Assembly (NCBI RefSeq): GCF_963422225.1
Contig: NZ_OY728607.1
Span: forward strand, 620,001 to 684,000
Length of the DNA stretch: 64,000 bases
Direction: 5' to 3'
Source of the DNA: Candidatus Trichorickettsia mobilis
GTDB lineage: Bacteria > Pseudomonadota > Alphaproteobacteria > Rickettsiales > Rickettsiaceae
The number at the start of each line of letters is the position of its first letter. Within the stretch, counting starts at the first letter, position 1. The notes under the pieces were generated by a model. The model was not told the DNA's origin. It saw only the letters and a program-made list of their open reading frames with translations, and made no database searches. A program made the translations under genes and the position numbers. Shown here in pieces: positions 1 through 8,583 of the stretch.

Positions 1-259
1 TTGCGTCAACGGTTTTTTGAGAAAATGCTTCACTCGTAGAATTTAATATACCTGCCTTAAACTTAGTGGATGCAATCTGCAAAGCACTTATTGATTGCTG
101 TAGCTTATAAATAGCTTCAACTTCTTTATCACCAAACTCAATCTTATCATCTATTTTCTTAACTTCGTCTTGAAAAGGTTTTAGCCTTCTTTCCTTCATA
201 GCGTCTATATCAAACATAGAGCTAAAATTTATTGGTCCGCTATTTGCTACTTTTGGCAT
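1..259 (-). CDS. FliD-like flagellar filament cap protein, N-terminal part (partial)
   Basis: The reading frame starts at an ATG (complement of 257-259) and is open to the window edge, so only the first 86 codons are visible. An AGGAG-type ribosome binding site lies about 9 bases upstream. The N-terminus (MPKVANSGPINFSSMFDIDA) is followed by a helical, charged segment and then LQQSISALQIASTKFK and FSQKTV. That pattern resembles the HAP2/FliD N-terminal domain, in which a coiled coil leads to a 'LQ..LS.L...F..K' stretch. FliD caps the growing flagellar filament outside the cell. No other flagellar gene is in the window and the diagnostic C-terminal domain is outside it. It could instead be another long coiled-coil protein. 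The assignment rests on pattern resemblance only. Confidence 0.45.
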   Translation of the reverse strand, partial: MPKVANSGPINFSSMFDIDAMKERRLKPFQDEVKKIDDKIEFGDKEVEAIYKLQQSISALQIASTKFKAGILNSTSEAFSQKTVDA

Positions 260-406
260 TTTAATGTACTCCTAACTTTATAAATTATATTGTAATTATA
301 ATAACAAATTAATGTATTAAATTTCAAATGAAATTAGCATAATTGTCTATATTTAATCTAAATACAGCAATAATCATGCCAAAAATTTTAAAACAAGATA
401 AATTAG

Positions 407-3400
407 TTAAATAATTTTCTTCAGTTTTATCGTCAATAATTGATCATGTAATTCCGCACTACTACTATAATCTGCTGATAAATCCACTGCAAATTCACTA
501 AGAGTTTGGGTATTTATAAATTCTCCATGTATTTGCAACATCGCATCTAAATGAGCTTTATACCTCTTGAACTTCAAGATTTGGGGTGTCAAACTTCGGG
601 TTTGCTCGTGCTCACGCACTATATCCTGCTTGCGCTCGCTCACCTCTAGTTCTCCTACCAACTCTTGAAGTTGAAGAGGTATACTTACAATTTCTAAATA
701 TACTCGGTCTGAAATCTCAAACCCTGCTTCTTTACGCGCTTGTTGAATAATTCGAATCAAATCCCGAGCCGTACCCTCTGCCTGCAACTCTGCAGAAATT
801 TCTAAATCCAGAATTACCAGTCCGGAATTATCAGCTAAGGCTTTAGCGCCAAAAGCCGCTTTAGGTACCAATATAATGGCAAACTCCTCTGGATTCAATA
901 ATTCGCCTGCAACCTCGAGCTGTTTATCCTTAATCACCCAAATATTTGACTTACTTGCTGCGATAATATCTTTCATTTTATGCGGTAAACGCTTTCCTAG
1001 CATTGGAAAATTTATCGATAATTTTTTAGTGGCATATTGATCTAGATCTTGTCTGTGGATTATTGTTTTCACATTAATTTCATCTTTAATCAACTCATCA
1101 AATTCTGTTAATGATCCAGCGCCATCAGTAATTATAGTTAATGATTTCAGTGGCTGTCTGGTTCTAATATTTTCTAGATTTCGAATAAATAAAGCACTAC
1201 TACAAATATCCTGTACTTTATCCATCTGCATCATTAAATTCTCATCAGTAATTAGCTGATCTAATTGTGGAAAATCAGTTAAATGAACGCTCTCTCCTCT
1301 TTCTACTCCCCCAGTTAGACCTAAATAAATTTCTTCAGTAATCAAAGGTAATAACGATGATATCGCCCGACACATTACCTCCAAACAAGTATAAAGTGTA
1401 TTATAAGCATCAATCTTATCCTGATCCCGCTCACTTTTCCAAAAACGGTATCGGCTGCGTCGAATATACCAGTTATTTAACACCTCAAAAAAATCAGCAA
1501 TCGCAGCATAGGCTGATTGTGTATCAAAATTATCAAGCCCTTGCTCAATTGAATTTACTGCAATTTTTAATTTTGTAAAAATATAACGATCTAATAAATC
1601 ACTGGAGTTAAAAGTTAATTCAGCTTTAATACGGTCAGCATTAGCATATAAAATAAAAAAATGATAAGCATTCCAGATCGGTTTAATAAACAGCCGTAAA
1701 ACCTCATAAACCATCTTACCGTCTTTATCAATCAGCAACTCCTGCCCCTTCACTACCGCAGATGATAACATTGTTACTCTTAACGCATCTGAGCCATATT
1801 TATCAAACAATTCCAGCGGATCAGCATAATTATTCAGCCGCTTTGATAATTTTTGGCCACTACTATCTAAAATTACTCCATGACAAATACAGTTTAAAAA
1901 TGGCGGTCGATCAAAAAGCGCTGTTGATAATACCATCAATGTATAGAACCAGCCTCGAGTTTGAGCCGAATATTCGACAATAAAATCAGCTGGAAAATGA
2001 GTTTCAAACCATTCCTTATTCTCAAACGGATAATGCACCTGTGAATACGGCATCGATCCACTTTCAAACCAGCAATCAAAAACATCTTCAACGCGTCGCA
2101 TCACCGATTTACCAGTTGGATCATCAGGATTTGCTCTAGTTAGGCTATCAATAAAGGGGCGATGTAAATCCTGGATCTTTACGCCAAAATCATGTTCCAG
2201 CTCAGCAATTGAACCATATACATCAATCCGCGGGTAATTTGGATCATCAGATTTCCAGATTGGAATCGGCGTACCCCAAAACCTATTACGACTAATTGAC
2301 CAATCTCTGGCATTCTCCAACCATTTACCAAATAAACCATCTTTAACACTAAAAGGTATCCAGTTAATTTGTTGATTAAGTTCAACCATACGCTCTTTAA
2401 AACTTGTTACCTTCACATACCAGGACGGCACTGCCTTATAAATTAGCGGCGTGTCTGTACGCCAACAATGCGGATAATTATGAATATATTGTTCGGTTTT
2501 AATCCAATTACCCTGATTTTTCAGTTTGATAATAATTGCATCATTGGCATCAAATACCTGCATACCCACAAAATCTGCAACTTCACTGGTAAAAATACCC
2601 GCATTATCAACTGGACAAACCAGCTCAATATTATGTTGTGCACATAGATTATGATCATCTTCACCAAAAGCAGGAGCTATTGACACCACACCAGTACCAT
2701 CAGTATCGGTAACAAAATTACCGATCAGAATCCTGAAGCTATTAGGATGATCACTAAAATATTCAAATAATGGCTGGTATGATAAACCTTCTAAATCACG
2801 ACCAGTAATCACTTCAAAATCCTGCTCATCATTTATTGCCAGTTCTTTGGCATATTTAGCTAAGGCAGATTTAGCTAAAATATAACAAATTTTATCTTTA
2901 GGTACTAGCACATATTCAATATCAGCACCAACCGCTAAAGCAAGATTAGGTGGGAAAGTCCAGGGCATTGTCGTCCAGGCCAGTATCCTATACTCTTGAT
3001 AATTATAATTACTTTGAAGATTACGTGGTTTCTCTTTTAAAATAAAACTAACAGTAACTGCTTTATCTAATTTTTCTCTATAAGCATTATCAAGCCTAGT
3101 CTCAAAATTAGATAATGGAGTTTCACATGCCCAGGAATATGGCATCACCCTCATCGCTTCATATACCAGACCTTTCTTATATAATTCTTTAAATGCCCAA
3201 AGTACTGATTCCATAAAATTAAAATCCATAGTTCGGTAAGAATTTTCGAAATCAACCCACCGCGCCTGTCTATTTACATATTCCTGCCACTCATTAGTAT
3301 ATTTCATTACTGATTTTCGACAATGATCATTAAATTTATCAATGCCAAATTCAGTGATCGCCAAACGCCCGGTGATACCGAGCTCTTTTTCTGCCGCCAT

Positions 3401-3691
3401 TTCTGCCGGCAGCCCATGACAATCCCAACCAAAAATTCGTTCACATTTTTTGCCTTTACTAGTTTGATATCTTGCGTATAAATCTTTGATAAAACCAGTT
3501 AGTAAATGACCATAATGAGGTAAACCATTGGCAAAGGGTGGCCCATCATAAAAGATGAACTCGTCACTTCCTGCTCTATTATCTATAGATTTCTGAAAAA
3601 TATTATTTTGCGCCCAATAAGCTAATATTTTTCGTTCTAATTCAGGAAAATTAACGTTTGAAGCCACATCTTGGTATATTTTCTCAGTCAT
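407..3691 (-). CDS. ileS: isoleucine--tRNA ligase
   Basis: The 1094-aa product charges tRNA-Ile with isoleucine in the cytoplasm. The class I signature HYGH is at residues 59-62, inside FANGLPHYGHLLTG, and the KMSKS-type loop appears as KLSKR (GQKLSKRLNNY) in the C-terminal part of the catalytic core. A long CP1 editing insertion lies between them, followed by an anticodon-binding domain with WYIRRSR. The length and the motif style match the longer eukaryal/archaeal-type IleS used by Rickettsia, not the roughly 930-aa E. coli type. The ATG start precedes the conserved N-terminus and its ribosome binding site is weak. The gene stands alone between an AT-rich gap and a repeat at 3749-3861. Confidence 0.97.
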   Translation of the reverse strand: MTEKIYQDVASNVNFPELERKILAYWAQNNIFQKSIDNRAGSDEFIFYDGPPFANGLPHYGHLLTGFIKDLYARYQTSKGKKCERIFGWDCHGLPAEMAAEKELGITGRLAITEFGIDKFNDHCRKSVMKYTNEWQEYVNRQARWVDFENSYRTMDFNFMESVLWAFKELYKKGLVYEAMRVMPYSWACETPLSNFETRLDNAYREKLDKAVTVSFILKEKPRNLQSNYNYQEYRILAWTTMPWTFPPNLALAVGADIEYVLVPKDKICYILAKSALAKYAKELAINDEQDFEVITGRDLEGLSYQPLFEYFSDHPNSFRILIGNFVTDTDGTGVVSIAPAFGEDDHNLCAQHNIELVCPVDNAGIFTSEVADFVGMQVFDANDAIIIKLKNQGNWIKTEQYIHNYPHCWRTDTPLIYKAVPSWYVKVTSFKERMVELNQQINWIPFSVKDGLFGKWLENARDWSISRNRFWGTPIPIWKSDDPNYPRIDVYGSIAELEHDFGVKIQDLHRPFIDSLTRANPDDPTGKSVMRRVEDVFDCWFESGSMPYSQVHYPFENKEWFETHFPADFIVEYSAQTRGWFYTLMVLSTALFDRPPFLNCICHGVILDSSGQKLSKRLNNYADPLELFDKYGSDALRVTMLSSAVVKGQELLIDKDGKMVYEVLRLFIKPIWNAYHFFILYANADRIKAELTFNSSDLLDRYIFTKLKIAVNSIEQGLDNFDTQSAYAAIADFFEVLNNWYIRRSRYRFWKSERDQDKIDAYNTLYTCLEVMCRAISSLLPLITEEIYLGLTGGVERGESVHLTDFPQLDQLITDENLMMQMDKVQDICSSALFIRNLENIRTRQPLKSLTIITDGAGSLTEFDELIKDEINVKTIIHRQDLDQYATKKLSINFPMLGKRLPHKMKDIIAASKSNIWVIKDKQLEVAGELLNPEEFAIILVPKAAFGAKALADNSGLVILDLEISAELQAEGTARDLIRIIQQARKEAGFEISDRVYLEIVSIPLQLQELVGELEVSERKQDIVREHEQTRSLTPQILKFKRYKAHLDAMLQIHGEFINTQTLSEFAVDLSADYSSSAELHDQLLTIKLKKII

Positions 3692-3748
3692 GTTATTAAT
3701 AATTAAAATTTATAAAATTTTATTCAGCATAAATTAAAAGGATGTAGA

Positions 3749-3861
3749 CGAAGGTCAAAATCAAGAAGTACTAGGAATCACAGAGTCGAGGAGCGCAGCG
3801 TACTTTAGTACGTGAGCACCGCAGATCTCTGATGATGACGCAGTAATTCTTGATTTTCACC
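3749..3861. repeat. Dispersed repeat (GGTGAAAAT family), copy 1
   Basis: About 113 bp running from GAAGGTCAAAATCAAGAAGT to TTGATTTTCACC. It contains a GC-richer palindromic core around GAGGAGCGCAGCGTAC / GTACGTGAGCACCGCAG. A clearly related unit lies at 40202-40317 in the same orientation. Its right edge supplies the stop codon of the COQ9-like gene, which is read on the minus strand. Confidence 0.75.
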
Positions 3862-4495
3862 GAGTAAACAGTCTTAATATGGGAATACTACTTAACTCCG
3901 GTAACTTAGCAAAATTTTTTAATTTGGCTATATTGATAATATTTTCAAGAGCATCATCAATAAACCGGTCGGTATCAACAGCATTTTCTGATTCGTCAGC
4001 AATATAAAATAATATTGCTGATAAATATACAGAAACCAACAACCCTCTTTTGCTATAATGGTTAAAATCAGTAGCAGTATCTCCAGTATAATACCAGATT
4101 AAATTACAACTATTCCATGCCATTCTCATCGCAAAAAATATATTTTCTGGCAAGATAAAATAGGCATTATTTCTAATATGGATCAGTTTTGAGATATTTT
4201 TAATTCTAATCTGCAACGCAAGGGCAATTTTTTCTCTGATTCTCAATTGTGTGATTTGAGTCTGCTCCTGTAATTGCAACATCATTTTTTGATCTTGCCA
4301 ATTTTCAAAAAACTCTACCACCTCTCTAACGCCATCGGGAAAAAGTAGATAATGATAATCCTTGTTAAAACCACAATGCTGACTAATATCCTCTAACAAT
4401 GTTTGAGACCAGCAATTAAACAATAATAATTCTTGTGCTTCTGCTATAAATTGCTGTTTTTCTGCTGTATACTTTTCTTCTAGTAATGTTGTCAT
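3857..4495 (-). CDS. COQ9 family protein (rpsU-divergent protein)
   Basis: The product is about 212 aa if the ATG at 4495 (MTTLLEEKY) is used. That start has GAGAAG just upstream and is preferred to a TTG four codons earlier. The sequence has the features of the alphaproteobacterial COQ9 family: a TetR-like helical N-terminus, then 'LFPDGVREVVEFF' and a C-terminal helical region with 'AWNSCNLIWYYTGDTATDFNHYSKRGLL'. COQ9 proteins bind lipids and assist the hydroxylation steps of ubiquinone biosynthesis. This bacterial family is known for being encoded divergently from rpsU, exactly as here (79-bp shared upstream region). Its last codons and stop lie inside a dispersed repeat. Confidence 0.85.
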   Translation of the reverse strand: MTTLLEEKYTAEKQQFIAEAQELLLFNCWSQTLLEDISQHCGFNKDYHYLLFPDGVREVVEFFENWQDQKMMLQLQEQTQITQLRIREKIALALQIRIKNISKLIHIRNNAYFILPENIFFAMRMAWNSCNLIWYYTGDTATDFNHYSKRGLLVSVYLSAILFYIADESENAVDTDRFIDDALENIINIAKLKNFAKLPELSSIPILRLFTR

Positions 4496-4510
4496 AATGC
4501 TTCTCAAAAC

Positions 4511-4539
4511 TTGACACCAACCTATTATACATGTATCAT
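4511..4539 (+). promoter_or_regulatory. Predicted sigma70-type promoter of rpsU
   Basis: A perfect -35 box TTGACA at 4511-4516 is separated by 17 bp from TATCAT at 4534-4539 (5 of 6 matches to the consensus). Transcription would start about 30 bp before the rpsU GTG codon. The fit was judged by eye. Confidence 0.6.
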
Positions 4540-4574
4540 GCCACTAGTTCAATAGATGAAAGGAGTATATTCTA

Positions 4575-4775
4575 GTGATATTAGTTAACGTTCATGCCGG
4601 TAACGGTGAGCAAGCAATAAAAACATTAAAACGTAAGATGCAGAGAGAGCTGATATTTCGCTCAATGAAAATGTCACGTTTTTATGAGCCACCTTCCGAA
4701 GCAAAAGTACGTAAACAACAGGAAACTGAAAGAAGAAAACGCAAAGTAGTACGTAAACAAATGATGGAAAGTTAG
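4575..4775 (+). CDS. rpsU: 30S ribosomal protein S21
   Basis: A 66-aa, strongly basic protein of the small ribosomal subunit, involved in translation initiation. The sequence ILVNVHAGNGEQAIKTLKRK followed by a basic C-terminal tail (ERRKRKVVRKQ) is characteristic. It starts at GTG, and AGGAG at 4562-4566 gives good spacing. It is divergent from the COQ9-like gene and has its own predicted promoter. The length is normal for alphaproteobacteria. Confidence 0.95.
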   Translation: MILVNVHAGNGEQAIKTLKRKMQRELIFRSMKMSRFYEPPSEAKVRKQQETERRKRKVVRKQMMES

Positions 4776-4815
4776 AATTTTGGAACTTTAATAATAGTTC
4801 TTTTTTTACGAATTA

Positions 4816-6243
4816 TTACCTTCCATGATTATCTTTGTTGTTCGTAACTTTATGCTCATGTTCTTTGTTATTAGTGTGCTTTCCTGTATTCGGAGATACA
4901 GCACATTGGCTATGATCTGCACTGTGTAATTCTTTGTTAATTTTAAGCGCATCTAATTTTAGCTGATCTTGCTTGAATTGTGCTTTTAAATTTGCTCTAT
5001 CTATTGGTGTATCTTTCTGCTCAACAGAACTTTTAGGTTTGTTATCTAAATCATCCATGCTACGAGTAATTGGTTTGTCCTTCTGCTTTGCACTTATCTC
5101 TAAAGATTCATTTTCCTTTCTAACTGCACTAGTTAAACCTGAATGCTCTTTAGTTTCGATTTCATTATTAGGATTATATTTACTATTTGGATTTAAAGCA
5201 TCTTTAATACCCTGCCAAGCTCTAGCAAATGCACCCTGTGGTTTTGGTACTTCAGGAACATCCTTATTAACCTCTTGCTGTTTACTTTCAAATTTACTTT
5301 TTATCTGCTCAGGTTTAAGTTGATAAAAATTGCTTTCACGCATAGTCGCAACCATAGCCTTATTATCAACTTGCAACTGGCGAGTTTGTTCTTTTAATTC
5401 TTGTAAATTATCGTAACCAACATGCCCCATCTTTCTTTCAGAATTTATTAAATTCACTAATTGCTCTCTTACCTCTGGCTTCCCCTTTAGCGCTTCTTTT
5501 AGCATTTCACTGAATTCTTTGGCACCACCAACAGCTCCTGCTATTTCCGAAGTAGTCGCAACCAATTCAATCCCACTCTTTATTTTTTCAGCTGTTTCCA
5601 ATCCGTGTTTAATATTATGAGCAGCTTCTATTCCTTTTGTTGGATTTAAAGCTACAGTAGCTATATCAAGTCCAGCATTAATCACCCCAACTATTTTTCC
5701 AGCCACCTCTAAAGTATGGTTATGTTTTAACTGCTCTTTATTACTTAATTTATCACTTTCTGTTTTATGTAAATTATCTTCCACCACTTTTAGTTTAGGT
5801 TGCAAATCCAATGTTTTTTGCTTAACGTAAAGCGCAGTCGCATAGTCAATTAATGCATCATTTTCCTTGTCAAGCGCACGCGTCTTCACAGCTTTTGCTG
5901 CATCGATCCCTGTTTTAACAACTTTTACCCCCAAAGCCACTGCTGCTATTGCTATAGGAGCTACTCCTCCCGTCACTACTCCAAGCGCTAACCCAACGGC
6001 AGCCGTAATCATCGCCCCAGTATTACTGGTCATCACTTTAAACGCAGCACCAGCTACTTTTTTTACCCCGTCCCAGGCTTTCTGATACCATTTTTTAGGG
6101 GCAGCTCCTTCTTTAGGAGCTTGCTCTTTCTTAGCAGACACTTCATTTACTTCAAAAGCTTTTTTTGGCGATTGAATTACCGAATCATCTTTTGTTTGGC
6201 GAATAATTTCAGCTCTTCTTTTTGCTTCTTCTTCTGTCTTCAT
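4816..6243 (-). CDS. Uncharacterised membrane-associated protein, intact copy of an inverted gene pair
   Basis: I do not recognise this 475-aa protein. It has a charged N-terminus (MKTEEEAKRRAEII), then KKWYQKAWDGVKKVAGAA and two glycine/alanine-rich hydrophobic segments at roughly residues 68-115 that could form a membrane hairpin. A helical region with ELKEQTRQLQVDNKAMVAT follows, and the tail is hydrophilic and rich in K, N and H. There is no signal peptide. The second copy at 6608-9436, in opposite orientation, shares near-identical N-terminal and C-terminal blocks, whereas the hydrophobic middle has diverged. The start has no clear Shine-Dalgarno sequence but lies 18 bp from a 29-bp palindrome. 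A host-directed effector or a membrane-active protein is possible, but nothing in the sequence proves it. Confidence 0.7.
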   Translation of the reverse strand: MKTEEEAKRRAEIIRQTKDDSVIQSPKKAFEVNEVSAKKEQAPKEGAAPKKWYQKAWDGVKKVAGAAFKVMTSNTGAMITAAVGLALGVVTGGVAPIAIAAVALGVKVVKTGIDAAKAVKTRALDKENDALIDYATALYVKQKTLDLQPKLKVVEDNLHKTESDKLSNKEQLKHNHTLEVAGKIVGVINAGLDIATVALNPTKGIEAAHNIKHGLETAEKIKSGIELVATTSEIAGAVGGAKEFSEMLKEALKGKPEVREQLVNLINSERKMGHVGYDNLQELKEQTRQLQVDNKAMVATMRESNFYQLKPEQIKSKFESKQQEVNKDVPEVPKPQGAFARAWQGIKDALNPNSKYNPNNEIETKEHSGLTSAVRKENESLEISAKQKDKPITRSMDDLDNKPKSSVEQKDTPIDRANLKAQFKQDQLKLDALKINKELHSADHSQCAVSPNTGKHTNNKEHEHKVTNNKDNHGR

Positions 6244-6360
6244 ATTTTTAACTGATCAATTAATATATACTTAATTATTAAGTATATATTAGATCGCCAT
6301 TATCTAAAAAAATGAATCTTCTTTCAATAGTACAAATTACCATAGTGTAGTATTTATGAC
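6241..6360. repeat. Left arm of large inverted duplication (upstream part)
   Basis: About 120 bp upstream of the minus-strand gene are repeated in reverse complement at 6489-6610 with only about nine differences. The inverted repeat continues into the coding regions on both sides, so the genes at 4816-6243 and 6608-9436 plus their upstream regions are one inverted duplication around a unique centre of about 128 bp (6361-6488). Confidence 0.9.
6262..6290. promoter_or_regulatory. 29-bp AT-rich palindrome next to start codon
   Basis: AATATATACTTAAT, one T, then ATTAAGTATATATT form a perfect 14+1+14 palindrome 18 bp upstream of the ATG at 6243. The mirror gene has the same element at 6561-6589 with one mismatch in an arm. 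The symmetry and position suggest a regulator binding site or an mRNA hairpin. The AT richness weakens the case. Confidence 0.4.
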
Positions 6361-6488
6361 GTACAGAACCAGTATAAAATAGTTACATTACCTAGCTAAT
6401 CACGAAACTGCTTTTAATATAATAATATACCAGGATTTTACTAATATATTATGCTTCTAGTGCCATAGTTGTTTTTAGCTATATATTA

Positions 6489-6610
6489 ATGCCATAAATA
6501 CTACACTGTCGTAATTCGTGCTATTGGAAGAAGATTCATTTTTTTAGATAATAGTGATCTAATATATACTTAATAATTAAGTGTATATTAATTGATCAGT
6601 TAAAAATATG
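6489..6610. repeat. Right arm of large inverted duplication (upstream part)
   Basis: Reverse complement of 6241-6360, starting at GCCATAAATACTACACTGT and ending at the ATG of the plus-strand copy. It includes the second copy of the start-proximal palindrome (6561-6589). Confidence 0.9.
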
Positions 6611-7105
6611 AAGACAGAAGAAGAAGCAAAAAGAAGGGCTGAAATTATTCGCCAAACAAAAGATGATTCGGTAATTCAATCGCCAAAAAAAGCTTTTGAA
6701 GTAAATGAAGTGTCTGCTAAGAAAGAGCAAGCTCCTAAAGAAGGAACTGCCCCTAAAAAATGGTATCAGAAAGCCTGGGACGGGGTAAAAAAAGTAGCTG
6801 GTGCTGCTTATAAAATGGTAACAGGAAATGTATATTCGATTGCCATTGCGGCAGTAGGACTTGGGCTCGGCATAGTTACCGGAGGAGCAGTGCCTATCGC
6901 CATAGGAGCTGCAGCCCTAGCAGTTAAGTTGACCAAGACTGCTATAGATGCCGTTAAAGCAAGTAAAAGCCGAGCATTAGATAAAGAAAATGATGCATTA
7001 ATTGATTACGCAACTGCGCTTTACGTTAAGCAAAAAACATTGGATTTAGCTCCCAAATTAAAAGCGGCAGAAAAAGATCTATATACACCAGATAATAATG
7101 ACAAG

Positions 7106-8583
7106 ATAAGCCACCTATCGGTGGCAGCTTAGCTTTTTACATCTCTTGCCAACTTCTGTTATCAAAGGTAATATGCAAGTCATTACAAATAATCAGAGTA
7201 AAAGATGGAAATAATCGGTAAAGGAATCTCTATAAAACATATTTTTCTTGATCGGGGTAATTGGCGTCGATTTCACTGAAAAATATAGCGAGCTGAGGTA
7301 TGGTATTATCTTTAACGTTACTAAAGTTATATTGTGCGGAACGAAATATTTAGGATTTAAGAGTTATAGCTGCCCTACATGTGATCACGGTAAATCAGTA
7401 GTATTTAGTTGTAAAGGTAGATTTTGTTCTCGTTGCGGTAAGAAGCAAACAGATCAATGGATAAGTAAAGCTACCAATGTTCTACCAAAGACACGTTGGC
7501 AGCACATTACATTTACAATGCCCGACTCATTATGGCCAATATTTTGGCTTAATCGCAATCTGTTTGGATTAATTTCTGCTGTTGCCGCCGGAATTATTAA
7601 GGAAATAGCAACAAAGAAAAAGATTGTAGTCGCTATATTTACTGCCCTGCACACCTTCGGTAGAGATTTAAAACGTAATGTTCATATCCATTTATCGGTT
7701 ACTTGCGGCGGTATAGATAGCAAGGGTAATTGGCGTAAATTATTTTTCCCTGCCGAGCCTATTAAAAAAATGTGGAGACATAGAATTCTTGAGTTATTTC
7801 GCTCAGAATACGCCTCAAGTAATTTGAAATTACCGTCGAAATATCAAAATGATGGCGATTTTAACAACTGGATGATCGGCCTATATGAAATCAGTTGGTA
7901 TGTTTATTTGCAAAAACCATCAGACGATCATAAACGCAACATAAACTATTTAGGGCGATATATAAAACGACCTCCTATTTCTGAGGCAAGAATAGAGGAA
8001 TATGATGGACTGCAAGTAACGTTTAGATTTCTTGACCACTACAATAACACGATTGATCACGTCACAATGCCTGTACTGCAGTTTATATCTAGCCTGATTA
8101 TGCACATACCCGATCGTTATTTTCGAATAATAAGGTACTACGGCTTTTTATCTAACAGAACTAGAGGAATACAACTACCTATTGTATATAAGGCGATAAA
8201 CCAAATTATACCTAAGAAAATCAAGTCATTGAACTGGAGATTAATGATTTGGTTAAACTTTAAAAAAGATCCGTTATCTTGTCCAAACTGTAATCAATTT
8301 ATGAGCCTGAGACAGGTTTATTACGGTTTATCTCCACCCTTGTTATTAGTGAAGATCAATGAATTATTGTGAACGCCTCGGTGATATTCATATGGTGAAC
8401 CGTTGCTTCACGCCACGTTAATATAATTTTAAAAAATTGGCCTATTTTGAGATAGATTTTAAGAGAAGATTTTTATACAAGTGTCAATAATTTCTAATAT
8501 CACAATTTAACAACCAAATTTTTAAAGAAAATTTTAAAATTTTCAAAAAAATATTTTTGGTAAAATTTTTGAAATTCCTATAC
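7106..8583 (+). mobile_element. IS91-family insertion sequence, copy 1
   Basis: A 1478-bp element that by eye is nearly identical in all four copies of the window. The left end is ATAAGCCACCTATCGGTGGC, a GCCACC/GGTGGC hairpin, and the right end is GAAATTCCTATAC. It has no terminal inverted repeats and no target duplication, as expected for rolling-circle IS91 elements. The left end is preceded by CAAG (7102-7105), a known IS91-type target tetranucleotide. The exact right boundary is uncertain by about two bases. Confidence 0.9.
7248..8372 (+). CDS. IS91-type (HUH, Y2) transposase
   Basis: A 374-aa rolling-circle transposase. It has an N-terminal zinc-binding domain (CPTCDHGKSVVFSC ... CSRCGKK), then the HUH metal-binding motif in HIHLSVTCGG and the paired tyrosines in NYLGRYIKR, all typical of IS91. 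A second cysteine pair (CPNCNQF) lies near the C-terminus. The open frame starts at a TTG, but family N-terminal sequence seems to lie in another frame upstream: an ATG at 7205 opens 24 codons (ending NWRRFH) that stop at a TGA at 7277-7279, and the frame one base later continues as EKYSELRY. The true protein may therefore need a +1 shift at that TGA. The short minus-strand frame inside is a shadow. Confidence 0.93.
   Translation: MIGVIGVDFTEKYSELRYGIIFNVTKVILCGTKYLGFKSYSCPTCDHGKSVVFSCKGRFCSRCGKKQTDQWISKATNVLPKTRWQHITFTMPDSLWPIFWLNRNLFGLISAVAAGIIKEIATKKKIVVAIFTALHTFGRDLKRNVHIHLSVTCGGIDSKGNWRKLFFPAEPIKKMWRHRILELFRSEYASSNLKLPSKYQNDGDFNNWMIGLYEISWYVYLQKPSDDHKRNINYLGRYIKRPPISEARIEEYDGLQVTFRFLDHYNNTIDHVTMPVLQFISSLIMHIPDRYFRIIRYYGFLSNRTRGIQLPIVYKAINQIIPKKIKSLNWRLMIWLNFKKDPLSCPNCNQFMSLRQVYYGLSPPLLLVKINELL

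Noticed and set aside
1357-2385. Several frames of 68-73 aa inside ileS
   Set aside because: They overlap a fully conserved synthetase gene in other frames and have no support of their own.
4973-5323. 116-aa frame opposite the 4816-6243 gene (and the related 8977-9294 frame)
   Set aside because: Mirror frames of the same duplicated protein gene; composition follows the sense codons.
7454-7654. 66-aa minus-strand frame inside every IS91 copy
   Set aside because: It is antisense to the conserved zinc-finger/HUH coding region and repeats only because the element repeats; no start signal or family resemblance.
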